NCBI GenBank assembly: GCA_028279505.1
Contig: JANQNP010000099.1
Location: 1 to 37,720, forward strand
Length of the DNA stretch: 37,720 bases
Reading direction: 5' to 3'
From: Dehalococcoidia bacterium
GTDB lineage: Bacteria > Chloroflexota > Dehalococcoidia > UBA2979
The notes under the pieces are model-generated. The model was given only the letters and a program-made list of their open reading frames with translations. It was not told where the DNA came from and did not search any database. This document shows positions 7,270 to 15,296 of the stretch, in pieces. The position numbers and the translations under genes are program-made. Position 1 is the stretch's first letter. Each line of letters begins with the position of its first letter.

Positions 7270-7896
7270 ATGGACGCGGCTCTCGAGTTTCTGCGGCAGC
7301 TCATCTCGGTGATCGCAAGCCTTGCCGGAGAATCCGTTGCGACTGCCCTCGACGATGCTGAGGTAACGGTTCGACGCGACGCGCTGGCTTTGACTGTTCA
7401 GTCGGTGGTTGCAGCAGTGGCGGTCGTTGCGGCGCTGGCGGCGCTGTTGGGCCTGTACTACACCCAGCATCAGCTGCGGTTGGAGGAAGAAGGGCGACGG
7501 GCAAGTTACAAGCCCCGCCCTATCGTCACCGGGCGAGTCGAAGTGGAGCCCGACGCCATCTACCTGACCGTGAAGAACATCGGGACTGGGTTGGCTGACG
7601 AGCTCGAAGGTCAAGCGTGGCTGGCACTCGACATGCCCAGCAGACGTGAGGGCCATGAAGATGAGTGGGATCGGGTCGCCCGGGAACTGGAGCGAACCCC
7701 GCCGCATCTGCTTGGTAGCGTTGGCGCTCTCGGTGCGGGCGATCAGTTCCGGCAGCCATGGATTCGGCAGTCCGCCTATCCAGGAGACCCCAAGCCGAAC
7801 GCCTCGTTCCTCCTGGTATTCAGGTTTCGCGGGACCGACATCGCCGATCAGCATTTTGAGACGAAGCCTGACACGCTCAGCATCTTGAGCACCTGA
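7270..7896 (+). CDS. Single-pass membrane protein with beta domain
   Basis: The protein has 208 residues. A helical N-terminus (FLRQLISVIASLAGESVATAL) is followed by a membrane segment at about 40-62 (ALTVQSVVAAVAVVAALAAL, then LLGLYY). A soluble domain follows with VTGRVEVEPDAIYLTVKNIG, similar in style to the beta domain of the protein at 5296-6090. No family was recognised. It is the only rightward gene in the long leftward phage block and stands between the prohead protease and the small terminase. That is how later-acquired cargo (a moron) is often placed. The reverse frame over the same DNA is open but reads as low-quality protein, so this strand was preferred. Confidence 0.72.
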   Translation: MDAALEFLRQLISVIASLAGESVATALDDAEVTVRRDALALTVQSVVAAVAVVAALAALLGLYYTQHQLRLEEEGRRASYKPRPIVTGRVEVEPDAIYLTVKNIGTGLADELEGQAWLALDMPSRREGHEDEWDRVARELERTPPHLLGSVGALGAGDQFRQPWIRQSAYPGDPKPNASFLLVFRFRGTDIADQHFETKPDTLSILST

Positions 7897-7950
7897 GCGC
7901 CGATTCATGTCGTTCGCTGCCGTCGCGAGCGACCCGCCGCTGAAGACCGC

Positions 7951-8508
7951 TCAACGGAGCCCACGGAGCCGCATCTTCGCCCGCTGCACGCCGTAGCGAA
8001 TTCGCTGAGCTCGAAGGTCGCTCATCGCCGGCTCCCCTCGGGTCTTGATCGCCGTGACACGGGTCCCCAGGCCGGCACCGGCGAGCACGGGATCAACGCT
8101 GTGGACCTTCAACTTGCGGAGAATCCTCACAGGGCGACCGTCGCGCTCCCCTCGCTCGGAGTCCTCGATGGTGAAGATGTAGGACCACTCCTGCCGAACA
8201 CCCTCATCGACGAGGTTCTTGATCGTCCGATAGGCAGCGTCGCCGTGTGGGGTGTCGATGAAGAAGCGACCGGCGATCGATGCCGTGCTGGTGTCTGAGG
8301 CGATAGCAGCAGCCCCGACCGGAAGCTCGCCGTCTCGGCTGGCGTGGCCATAAGCACCGACCGGGATCCGCGCTCCCTGGTCGAATGCCCCGGGCAGCGT
8401 GACATCGCCATCGTGGTCGATGACGTCGAACGTCGCGAAGACCGCGGTGAACGCGCCGGCCTCATCCGCCTTCAGCTCCAGCGAGACAGCCTTCCGCTCC
8501 AGGACCAT
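7951..8508 (-). CDS. HK97-type prohead protease (peptidase U35)
   Basis: This 185-residue protein matches the caudoviral prohead protease pattern. It opens with FTAVFATFDVIDHDGDVTLP and then AFDQGARIPVGAYGHAS, where His55 is the likely catalytic histidine. It continues through GVRQEWSYIF, where Ser109 is the likely nucleophile, to VHSVDPVLAGAGLGTRVTAI. Family members clip scaffold and capsid proteins during head maturation. The ATG at 8508 overlaps the stop of the Com-like gene (TGATG). In tailed phages the major capsid gene normally follows directly. Here a short gap and an opposite-strand gene follow, and no capsid gene was found anywhere in the element. Confidence 0.88.
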   Translation of the reverse strand: MVLERKAVSLELKADEAGAFTAVFATFDVIDHDGDVTLPGAFDQGARIPVGAYGHASRDGELPVGAAAIASDTSTASIAGRFFIDTPHGDAAYRTIKNLVDEGVRQEWSYIFTIEDSERGERDGRPVRILRKLKVHSVDPVLAGAGLGTRVTAIKTRGEPAMSDLRAQRIRYGVQRAKMRLRGLR

Positions 8509-8675
8509 CACAGCGGCCCGAGCTGCAGCGTGTAGGTCGCGCCGCACGAGTCACAGGTGACCTCGACCGGGCCGCGGAACGGCGGCTTGTCGGTGCGACG
8601 AACGAGGAGCACGCCGTTACAGGGTCGGTTCGCTCGCGGCGCGTCCGCCCTGCAGTAGATCGTCGACCTAGCCAT
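8508..8675 (-). CDS. Com-like zinc-finger protein
   Basis: This 55-residue protein starts at the ATG at 8675, which overlaps the end of the upstream gene (ATGGCTAG). Four cysteines are in the expected order: one in IYC, one in RPCNG and a closing CDSC pair (VEVTCDSCGATY). This is the layout of small Com-type zinc fingers. Mu Com is a zinc-binding RNA-binding translational activator, and many phages carry short relatives of unknown function. It lies in the middle of an overlapping operon just before the prohead protease. Metal binding is likely. The target is unknown. Confidence 0.68.
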   Translation of the reverse strand: MARSTIYCRADAPRANRPCNGVLLVRRTDKPPFRGPVEVTCDSCGATYTLQLGPL

Positions 8676-9270
8676 GTCCGGCGGATCCGGTCGGCCGGAC
8701 CATCCGACGACTCTGGCGAGCCGTCGCAAGGCGCCCCAACTCGTTCCGGACTTCGTGCGCGGGTAGCCCGCGGTCCAACTCGATCAGCGCCACGAGAGTC
8801 GAGAGTCGCTGGACCGCCATGGCGGTCGCGGCATCTTGAACCTCGGCCCCGGCCTCGAGGCTGAGGCGCGCGCGACGAGCTTCGAGATCCTCGGCCAGGT
8901 CACGAGCAGCGACGATCGCGACCCGTAGGCGATCAAACGTCGCCTGCGTCTCTTCGATGAACGCCGTCCGTGCAAGCTCTGAGAGCTGAGAATCGAGACG
9001 GCCCAAGTGTTCACGGCCTTCGAGACGTGCCGACTCAAGCACGGCGCGACCTGCCGCGATTTCCGCCTGGGCTTCGGGCAGCTCCCGCTTCGCCCGAGCG
9101 TAGACCAGCGGGGACACGTCCTCGTCGGCGAGGACCGCGTTCAAGTCGGCGACGCGCCGCTCACCCTCGGCGAGCACCGGGTCGGCGCGAAGGATGTCCA
9201 GCTCTTGCTGGACCGTCTCCCGCCGCTTCTTCAGTTGCTCGATCTCGTTGCGAGTGCCAAACGTCATCAT
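8668..9270 (-). CDS. Coiled-coil protein, possibly structural or scaffold-like
   Basis: This 200-residue protein is almost entirely helical and highly charged, with long heptad stretches (RNEIEQLKKRRETVQQELDI, then YARAKRELPEAQAEIAAGRA and ARRARLSLEAGAE). The ATG at 9270 was chosen because AGGTGAGC lies at the right distance, whereas the GTG six bases upstream lacks a site. Position just before the Com-like and prohead protease genes is compatible with a scaffold or morphogenesis factor. No family signature was seen, so this remains a guess. Confidence 0.68.
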   Translation of the reverse strand: MMTFGTRNEIEQLKKRRETVQQELDILRADPVLAEGERRVADLNAVLADEDVSPLVYARAKRELPEAQAEIAAGRAVLESARLEGREHLGRLDSQLSELARTAFIEETQATFDRLRVAIVAARDLAEDLEARRARLSLEAGAEVQDAATAMAVQRLSTLVALIELDRGLPAHEVRNELGRLATARQSRRMVRPTGSAGHG

Positions 9271-9304
9271 GCTCACCTTTCAGGCGCACCTGTGCGTGTC
9301 GCCC

Positions 9305-9895
9305 CTACCTGCACCACGCGAACTCCTCGCCGAGCCGAAGCTCGGGGAGGAATCGTCTGGCGAAGTCGTCTGCGTCCTCTTCGTCCCGCTCGTGCGATCG
9401 GGTCTCGTGTTGCCAGAGGTGGCGGAGCTCGTGCAGCGCCACGAAAGGAAGCGCCGATGCCGGCGCGGTCGCGAGCAGCCAGAACTCGTCGCCCCCGAAT
9501 GCCAGCCCCCACGTCTCGCCGCTGCTGGTCGGGGCGAATTCGGGCGGCACCGCGCCGAGCGCGCGGGCAGCGGCAGACAGCTCGTCGGTTGACGCCTCCA
9601 CGCACCAGCGCCAGCTAGGTAGCTCGAGGCCAAGCTCGGCGCACGCAGGCTCCACTACGAATCGATTGAGGAACGTGCGGCTGAGCGGACTGACGATCGG
9701 ATCTGACGCCTTGAGCCAGCGTCGGGCGGCCAGATGGCTATCCAACCGGTCCATGGCAAGTCGCTCACGGGTCTTCGCCAGTGTCGCGCGGGCCTGCTCC
9801 ACGGCAACTTGGGAGCGCACTCGGTCTCGGACCGCGACAAGTCGCTGCTGCTCACCGACCACCTGCCGGGCCGATTCGCCGTGACGCGCGATCAC
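9305..9895 (-). CDS. Zinc metallopeptidase-like protein with coiled-coil N-terminus
   Basis: The protein has 196 residues. The first ~60 form a coiled coil. The C-terminal half contains the zinc-protease motif HELRH (155-159, in FVALHELRHLWQHE), followed 12-15 residues later by DEEDADDFARRF, whose acidic residues could supply the third zinc ligand. This is reminiscent of ImmA/IrrE-type and SprT-like small metallopeptidases. The Glu in HExxH is present, so an active enzyme is plausible. It starts four bases inside the preceding gene (ATGA). Possible roles are cleavage of a repressor or of a structural protein. Neither is shown. Confidence 0.72.
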   Translation of the reverse strand: MIARHGESARQVVGEQQRLVAVRDRVRSQVAVEQARATLAKTRERLAMDRLDSHLAARRWLKASDPIVSPLSRTFLNRFVVEPACAELGLELPSWRWCVEASTDELSAAARALGAVPPEFAPTSSGETWGLAFGGDEFWLLATAPASALPFVALHELRHLWQHETRSHERDEEDADDFARRFLPELRLGEEFAWCR

Positions 9896-10287
9896 GTCGC
9901 ATCCCCGGGCTGGTCGGCGTCGCGCCGAGTCAGCTCCGCGTCGATGAGCACGAGCTGCTCGAGCGCGAACGCCTCGCGGTCCTCGAGTTCGCGGAAGCGG
10001 TGTCCGTCGTTGAACGCGATCGAGCGGCGTTTCGTTAGAGAGACTTCAACGAAGAAGTTCAGGCGGACGAGGAACGGCCCGGCTCTGAGCGTCTCGGCGG
10101 GCGTCATGTCCTCGACGGTCTGAGTAGCCCACTCGCGCGGTTGACTGGGATCAGCGTGAAGAGCGGCGAAGAAGCGTCGGGCTGTCTCAAGCTCGAATCC
10201 GGACTGCGCGCACGAGAGTGGGGCGTAGCGATCGATCGCCGGCTCGATTCGTGCCCAAGCGGCTTCTTCAGGGGTGACGTCGCTCAT
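9892..10287 (-). CDS. Hypothetical 131-residue protein after tape measure gene
   Basis: A good ribosome binding site (AGGTAGG) formed over the end of the tape measure gene precedes the ATG at 10287. The protein is soluble and helical, with SGFELETARRFFAALHAD and a charged C-terminus (FRELEDREAFALEQLVLIDA). No family was recognised. It lies between the tape measure and metallopeptidase genes in an overlapping run and is presumably co-expressed with them. Confidence 0.66.
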   Translation of the reverse strand: MSDVTPEEAAWARIEPAIDRYAPLSCAQSGFELETARRFFAALHADPSQPREWATQTVEDMTPAETLRAGPFLVRLNFFVEVSLTKRRSIAFNDGHRFRELEDREAFALEQLVLIDAELTRRDADQPGDAT

Positions 10288-10293
10288 CCGTAC

Positions 10294-12261
10294 CTACCTC
10301 AGCAGCTCATCAAGCGCCGGAATCTGCCCGCCGTCGCTGGTGTCGACGTTGAGGTCGCCCGAGACCTGCAGCACGACCGTCTGGCCGCCGGCGTTGGTGA
10401 ACGGCCCAGAGCCCTGCTCGGGCAGCCCGGCCGCGATCCTCGACTGCCGATTGAACTCGTCGAGGGCACCCGAGACGTCCGCCCCCTGGTTCGCGCCCTC
10501 GATGATCGCCCGCGCCAGGTTGTGGACGTTCTGCGTCGCCCGATCGCGCTCGGCGGCTGCGAGTTCCTTTGCGGCTTCTCTCGCCTCGCGGAGCGATTCG
10601 GCCAGGTCATCGATCTGATCGCGGAACGGGTCGAGCTGGAGACCCTCAATCAGGTCGGTCCGCTTCAACGTCTCGTTGACGGCGTCGAGCTGTTCCTGCA
10701 GGGCCGCGAACTGGTTCGTGTTCTCCAGGCCGACGGCGTCGAGCTCCGCGAGGTCGAGCCCGATGCCGGCCGCCATCGTGCGGAGGCTCTTCCGGGTGTC
10801 GTCGAACGCCTGCTGGGCTCGCCTGAAGTCCTCGACCCCCTGCTCGGACAGATCGAAATCGAAGGTTGGCAAGCCGGAGAGCTGCGATTCGATGAAGGAG
10901 AGAGCCGCTGGCGAGAACGCGTCAGGACCGCCGCCGGCGCCGCCTGACTCACGCTCGCGCTGTCGACGGGCAGTCTCCATTGCGCCGGCCTGCTGGGAGA
11001 TGTCGGGGCCACCAGCCAGCACCTCGTTCACGAAGTCTGTGAGCGTCGGCGCCAGTTCTCCGAACCCCATCCCGGCCTCGGCCGCTGCCGCCGCCTGCTC
11101 GAGACCGCCGATGCGCGGTGGGCCGGCGGCCTGCGGGATGATGGACAAGCCGGCTTCGACGCCTATGCGGGCGGCGTCGAAACCTGGGACGCTTCCAATC
11201 GCGCCCCCGATCAAGTCCTTCGCTCCGCCTGGGCCCCTCAGAGTGCCGGCGAAAGCCGCGCCGAAGAGATCGCCAACGGTGAGCTCGCCGCTGCCGACCT
11301 TCTCGTCGGCGCCGGTGAGTCGGATGTTCATGACGAACTCGTGGGCTTGCCCCGCCAGGCCCGTGATGTCCTCGAGCGCGTCGAACAGGTCGTTCGCCTT
11401 CTCGGTGGCTTCCGTCATCGCAGGGACGAAGAATCGACCGAGATTGGTCTCCAGGTCCGCCATGTTCGCCGCGAGGATGCGTTGCTGGTTCGCGAGGCCT
11501 TCGGAAGTTCGCTCGAAGTCGCCGGCGGCGTTCGTGCTCTGCTCCGTGATCAGTGCCCAACGGGCCAGCACCTTTGCGCTGTCATCGAGCTCAGCCTTCG
11601 TTCGCGCCAGCCCGAGTTCCAGCGCCTTGTTCTCGACCGCGGCGGCACTGATGTTGACGCCGAGCGCCCGGAGCGGCTCAGCCTCGCCGACCAGTCCCGC
11701 GCGCAGCTTCTCCAGCGCCTCGGCCGTCCCGATGTTGTTGAACGACGCGAAGTCCACGGCGAGCTGGACGACGTCCTCGGAGAGTCCTGCCGCCGCCCCC
11801 TGAGTGAGGCCCATGGCGGTGAAGAGGTTCCCGAATGTGCCGGCCGACTCCAGCGCCGCCTGGGTGCTGAGACCCATCGAGCCTGCGGCTTCGTCGGCCC
11901 AGCTACGGATGCCGGTCGCGCTGGCCCCAAACACGACGTTGACCTTGGAGACTGACTCCTCGAGGTCGCTGGCGGCGGAGATCATGCCGCCGATCACTCG
12001 GCGTGCCCCCTCGGTCGCGCCGACGGCAGCGCCGACCGCGAGCCAGTTGCGCTGGATCACCTGCAATCGGCCATTGACTCCGCTGAGCGACCGGCGGAGC
12101 CGGTCGAAGCGCCGCGACTCACGCTCGGCGCTCATTCCGAACGACTCCATGCGCCGTTCAGCGTCGCGCACCGACCGCTGCGCGCGCTTCAGCTCCCGCT
12201 CCATCTGGTCAGCGTCGGCGATGATGTCCATCCGCAGCGAGCGGGATCTTCGGGAAGTCAC
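10294..12261 (-). CDS. Phage tail tape measure protein
   Basis: The protein has 655 residues. After an N-terminal coiled coil (MERELKRAQRSVRDAERRME) comes the tape-measure core. It contains SDLEESVSKVNVVFGASATG, ESAGTFGNLFTAMGLTQGA and EALEKLRAGLVGEAEPLRAL, then GVNISAAAVENKALELG. This is the PhageMin_Tail/TP901 pattern of long-tailed phages. The middle is Gly/Ala-rich and the end is coiled-coil. Tape measure length usually sets tail length at about 0.15 nm per residue, so about 98 nm would be expected if used. The start is GTG at 12261, with GGAGGG upstream and only one base after the stop of the initiator-like gene. Finding it directly behind a replication gene, without any other tail gene, is abnormal. 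Confidence 0.92.
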   Translation of the reverse strand: MTSRRSRSLRMDIIADADQMERELKRAQRSVRDAERRMESFGMSAERESRRFDRLRRSLSGVNGRLQVIQRNWLAVGAAVGATEGARRVIGGMISAASDLEESVSKVNVVFGASATGIRSWADEAAGSMGLSTQAALESAGTFGNLFTAMGLTQGAAAGLSEDVVQLAVDFASFNNIGTAEALEKLRAGLVGEAEPLRALGVNISAAAVENKALELGLARTKAELDDSAKVLARWALITEQSTNAAGDFERTSEGLANQQRILAANMADLETNLGRFFVPAMTEATEKANDLFDALEDITGLAGQAHEFVMNIRLTGADEKVGSGELTVGDLFGAAFAGTLRGPGGAKDLIGGAIGSVPGFDAARIGVEAGLSIIPQAAGPPRIGGLEQAAAAAEAGMGFGELAPTLTDFVNEVLAGGPDISQQAGAMETARRQRERESGGAGGGPDAFSPAALSFIESQLSGLPTFDFDLSEQGVEDFRRAQQAFDDTRKSLRTMAAGIGLDLAELDAVGLENTNQFAALQEQLDAVNETLKRTDLIEGLQLDPFRDQIDDLAESLREAREAAKELAAAERDRATQNVHNLARAIIEGANQGADVSGALDEFNRQSRIAAGLPEQGSGPFTNAGGQTVVLQVSGDLNVDTSDGGQIPALDELLR

Positions 12262-12262
12262 A

Positions 12263-12997
12263 TCAAACCCTCCGGTAGACGTGGGCGTACGGATCGGCCG
12301 TCACGACCGGCAGGCGCTCGGCGACGAACGTGCAATGACGCCGTCCGGTGCTCTGACGCTCGTCGGCGTCGAGCTCGTGGTAGAAGCGACCGCTCCCGTC
12401 GAGGCTCGGCTTTCCGCGCTCGCCGTGTTCGTCGCAGATTGGGCCGTTTCCGAGGCGTTTGTGAAAGTCAGAGCGATCGCGATCCGGATCCGGATCAGAG
12501 AACGAGGAGGAGGAGGAGGATCCTGGGGTCTGTAGATCCTCCTCCTCCCTTCTGGAGCTAAAAGAGGTGCGATCGCCGAACGTGTCTCCTGAGGGAACAT
12601 GTTCCCCTCGCAACGTGTCTCCTAAAGGAACATGTTCCGTTTCGGAACATGTCTCCTCAGGGAACATGTTCCCCTCTCTTGACCCCGTGTTATTGAGGTC
12701 GAGTTGGGGCCCGCGAGAGGGGGCCTGTTCGCCCCGCTGGTGGATGAAGTAGCGGCGGCCCTTCCCCTCCCGTTCGACTGAGATCAGGTCGGCGCCGTCG
12801 CGATTCGCGAGGAGCCGGATCGCCTCGTTGACCCGGGATCTGGACGCGTGGATCGCCTCCGCAATCTCTCGCTGGCTCGGGGCGCAATGACCCTTCGTGC
12901 CCGCCTCGAGGTCGAGGTAGGTGTAGACGGCCTGTGCGAGCCTCGGCAGCTCGAGCAGCTCGCGAGGCGCCTTCGCCCAGTCCATCTGAGGGCCCAT
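12263..12997 (-). CDS. HTH replication-initiator-like protein with internal iterons
   Basis: The protein has 244 residues. Residues ~38-66 (APSQREIAEAIHASRSRVNE) form a winged helix-turn-helix of the HTH_36 type found in phage and plasmid initiators. Around residues 110-145 the protein contains three 11-residue repeats encoded by a 33-bp tandem repeat carrying palindromes (see the repeat entry). The C-terminal part contains a Ser-rich linker and a Cys/His region. DNA repeats inside the gene of the protein that would bind them are typical of lambda-O-type origins. The gene begins seven bases after the excisionase-like gene. An alternative role as a plain transcription regulator cannot be excluded. 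Confidence 0.72.
   Translation of the reverse strand: MGPQMDWAKAPRELLELPRLAQAVYTYLDLEAGTKGHCAPSQREIAEAIHASRSRVNEAIRLLANRDGADLISVEREGKGRRYFIHQRGEQAPSRGPQLDLNNTGSREGNMFPEETCSETEHVPLGDTLRGEHVPSGDTFGDRTSFSSRREEEDLQTPGSSSSSSFSDPDPDRDRSDFHKRLGNGPICDEHGERGKPSLDGSGRFYHELDADERQSTGRRHCTFVAERLPVVTADPYAHVYRRV
12578..12676. repeat. Three tandem 33-bp units with GGAACATGTTCC palindromes (putative origin iterons)
   Basis: Three units of about 33 bp each contain GTCTCCT followed by a palindrome. Perfect dyads are GGGAACATGTTCCC at 12593-12606 and 12660-12673, and GGAACATGTTCC at 12627-12638. A fourth, half-conserved site (GGAACATGT) is at 12644-12652. The repeat is in frame, so the host protein has 11-residue repeats. 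The spacing of roughly three helical turns puts the dyads on one face of DNA, as in initiator-bound iterons. An origin role is inferred. Confidence 0.65.
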
Positions 12998-13004
12998 CTC
13001 GGGC

Positions 13005-13184
13005 TTACTCCCGCTCGCCAGCCAGCCACTGCTCGAAGAGGTCGCGCGGCACGATGATTCGTCGCCCCAATCTGATCGAGGGGAACACGCCTTCGTTTGC
13101 CAACTGGTAGGCCAGTCCTCGCCCGATGCCGAGCTGGTTCGCTACTTCGTCGATTGAATACGTGCGCCGTTCCGTTGCGTTCAC
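13005..13184 (-). CDS. Excisionase-like small helix-turn-helix protein
   Basis: This 59-residue protein begins with GTG at 13184, six bases after a G-rich ribosome binding site. The sequence RTYSIDEVANQLGIGRGLAY, then SIRLGRRIIVPRDLFEQWL, is the HTH_17/MerR-like excisionase fold: helix, turn, recognition helix, then the wing with the LGRRxxVPxxxxxxWL signature. Such proteins bend att DNA and tilt integrase toward excision, or act as regulators. It is the first gene of the leftward operon, divergent from the zinc-ribbon and integrase genes, so excision and replication may be switched on together. Confidence 0.85.
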   Translation of the reverse strand: MNATERRTYSIDEVANQLGIGRGLAYQLANEGVFPSIRLGRRIIVPRDLFEQWLAGERE

Positions 13185-13282
13185 GAGTCCCCCAGAGATG
13201 CCGAGCTATGCCGCCGCCTTGTCTTCCGAAGATGGGCGCGTCATACTGCATCCGCAACTTTTATTCGTGAATTGAACGTGAC

Positions 13283-14152
13283 ATGAGATCATTCAACGAC
13301 TACCCCGCACTGGCAGACGACCGGACGGGCGCGCTAGGCGTTGACGACGCCCTGACCGCGGGGCCGATGGTCCCGGCGTTTGTCGAGCGCGACGGCGAGC
13401 ACCTCGTATGGGACTGGATTCACCCGCGCGATGATTGGCGTCGGCCACGAACCGTTCGGTCCGATCGGTTGCTCGACGAATTCCTTCGGCTCCGGCAGCC
13501 GGACGACGTCGCTCCGTTCGCGGCGAAGTTCGGAAGCATCATGATCTGCGAGCACGGAGTACCGGCTACCCACCGTCGCGATCTCTGCAAGCCCTTCGTC
13601 GGGCTGACGGGTCCGTTCAGAGAGCCCCTCGATCGCTGGCTCCACTACTCGAGCCTGGCGCGGGGGCTAATGGAGGTCGCATCGCATGTCTTCGACGACC
13701 CGCCGAGATGCGCCACGCGCGAGACCTGGGAATCGATCTACGAGGACGTCGCCGACAGCTCCTTAGTTCAGCGGCAGATCAAGGGAGCCGCGGAGTCTCC
13801 GACATTGGGACGCCTCCTCCTGATCCGGCTGATCCAGGAATGGCTGGATACAGGAGACGTCGGGCCACGACTGGAGCTTGGGGACTCTGACGACGGACCG
13901 CCAGCCTTGAAGCTGGCGGCCGGGACGTTCGGTCTGATCGGTCTCCAGCTAGTTCAGGCGGTGACTCGCGCTCGGGATCTGACCAACTGCAGCGGCTGTG
14001 GCCTCTTCTACGAGCGTCGCGGCCGACGAGCAAAGAGTGGCCAGAGGAACTACTGCGATTCGTGCCGACAACAAGGGATCGATGCCAGAGACCGGCAAAG
14101 AGTTCGGCGGGCACGAGCGGCCCGTGGAGGTGAGGAGGACGACGGTGCCTAG
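13283..14152 (+). CDS. CGNR-like zinc-ribbon protein
   Basis: The protein has 289 residues. A zinc ribbon sits near the C-terminus with Cys236, Cys239, Cys258 and Cys261 (NCSGCGLFYERR, then YCDSC), followed by an Arg-rich tail. The long N-terminal part has no recognised catalytic motif and resembles the regulatory half of CGNR/ABATE-type proteins, which are thought to be transcription or stress regulators. It is divergent from the excisionase-like gene and its stop overlaps the integrase start by eight bases. A role as the element's switch protein is attractive but inferred. Confidence 0.7.
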   Translation: MRSFNDYPALADDRTGALGVDDALTAGPMVPAFVERDGEHLVWDWIHPRDDWRRPRTVRSDRLLDEFLRLRQPDDVAPFAAKFGSIMICEHGVPATHRRDLCKPFVGLTGPFREPLDRWLHYSSLARGLMEVASHVFDDPPRCATRETWESIYEDVADSSLVQRQIKGAAESPTLGRLLLIRLIQEWLDTGDVGPRLELGDSDDGPPALKLAAGTFGLIGLQLVQAVTRARDLTNCSGCGLFYERRGRRAKSGQRNYCDSCRQQGIDARDRQRVRRARAARGGEEDDGA

Positions 14153-15293
14153 ACGAGACTACGGCGGTGGCGCCCTGGAGCAGCGGGACGCCGAGCGGTG
14201 GCTCCTCACCGTCGAACTCGGCCGCGACCCGATCAGCGGACGACGCCGGCGGCGACGCGAAACCGTCCGCGGTAGCAAACGAGATGCCCAGCGGCGGCTC
14301 CGCGCGATGCTCAGCGAACGCGACACGGCCGGCGTGGACCCATCGAAGATCACGACGGGCGAATGGCTCACCCACGCCCTCGGGCGTCGCGTCGCCGACG
14401 GAGAGATCGGCCCGCGGACCGTCGAGAACTACCGAGCGATCATCCGCATCCACCTCGCGGCGCTGATCGGAAACGTGAAGCTTCAGGACCTCCGCACTGA
14501 GCATGTGCTCGCGGTCCGCACCGCGGTCGGGGAGTCGGTGACGCCGGCGACCACGAAGACGGTCCTCGGTTTCCTCCGCCAATCCCTCGACGCGGCCGTC
14601 GTCGCGCAGCTGATCGCAACGAACCCCGCCGCCGCCGTGCCAAATCCCTCGCAGGCTGGGGCGCACAGAGAGCGGCGCGCACTCAGCGAGGCCGAGATCG
14701 GCGAACTCCTCGAGGCCGCGACCGAGACCGCCCACGACGTGCCGATCCGCTTCGCGGTCGCGACCGGCGTCCGCCAGGGCGAGCTCCTCGGGGCCGCCTG
14801 GGAGTCCGTGGACCTCGAAGCAGGCACCTTCGAGGTGAGGCAGACCCTCGCACTCCAGGCGGGCGAGCCGACCATGCTGCCGCCCAAGACCAAGAACTCT
14901 CGACGGACCATCGAGCTATCCGCGGCGACGATCGCGCAGCTGCGCCGTCACCGCGCCGCGCAGAACGAGGAGCGGCTCCGGCTCGGTAGCGTCTGGGCCG
15001 ATGAAGGGCTGGTGTTCCCAGCGCTCGACGGCCGTCCCTGGTCCCGCCACACCTTCTACGACGGGTTCCGGCGGATCCTGGCTCGCACCGCGATCGCGGA
15101 GCCATCGACGGTCAACTGGCACACGCTCAGGCACAGCGCGGCCTCACTGTGGATCAAGAGCGGCGCGGACGTGTTCACCGTCTCGCGGCGGCTCGGCCAC
15201 GGTTCGCCGGCGTTCACGATGAGCACCTACGCGCACCTCTTGAAGGGGCAGCAGCGAGCCGCCGCGGAAGCGCTCGACCACCTGATCGGGTGA
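14145..15293 (+). CDS. int: Tyrosine recombinase / integrase
   Basis: The protein has 382 residues starting at GTG 14145, chosen because GGAGG/GAGGAGG lies just upstream and because GTGCCTAG overlaps the preceding stop. Longer upstream frames would overlap the zinc-ribbon gene heavily. The N-terminal ~60 residues are a basic arm-binding domain. Residues ~70-165 form the core-binding domain. The catalytic set is present: Arg210 (TGVRQGELLG), Lys250 region (PKTKNSRR), His326 and Arg329 (HTLRH), His352 (LGHGS) and nucleophile Tyr362 (STYAHLL). It catalyses integration into tRNA-Ala. Its gene ends three bases before the right arm-type repeats. Confidence 0.96.
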   Translation: MPRRDYGGGALEQRDAERWLLTVELGRDPISGRRRRRRETVRGSKRDAQRRLRAMLSERDTAGVDPSKITTGEWLTHALGRRVADGEIGPRTVENYRAIIRIHLAALIGNVKLQDLRTEHVLAVRTAVGESVTPATTKTVLGFLRQSLDAAVVAQLIATNPAAAVPNPSQAGAHRERRALSEAEIGELLEAATETAHDVPIRFAVATGVRQGELLGAAWESVDLEAGTFEVRQTLALQAGEPTMLPPKTKNSRRTIELSAATIAQLRRHRAAQNEERLRLGSVWADEGLVFPALDGRPWSRHTFYDGFRRILARTAIAEPSTVNWHTLRHSAASLWIKSGADVFTVSRRLGHGSPAFTMSTYAHLLKGQQRAAAEALDHLIG

Positions 15294-15296
15294 GAA

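Noticed and set aside
7111..7908. Leftward 265-codon open frame opposite the membrane protein at 7270
   Set aside because: The translation has no plausible domain or helix pattern. The rightward frame has a clear membrane segment and a beta-domain motif.
12593..12673. SOS/LexA boxes
   Set aside because: The palindromes have GAAC and GTTC separated by two bases, while the actinobacterial SOS box needs four. Their 33-bp in-gene periodicity fits iterons better.
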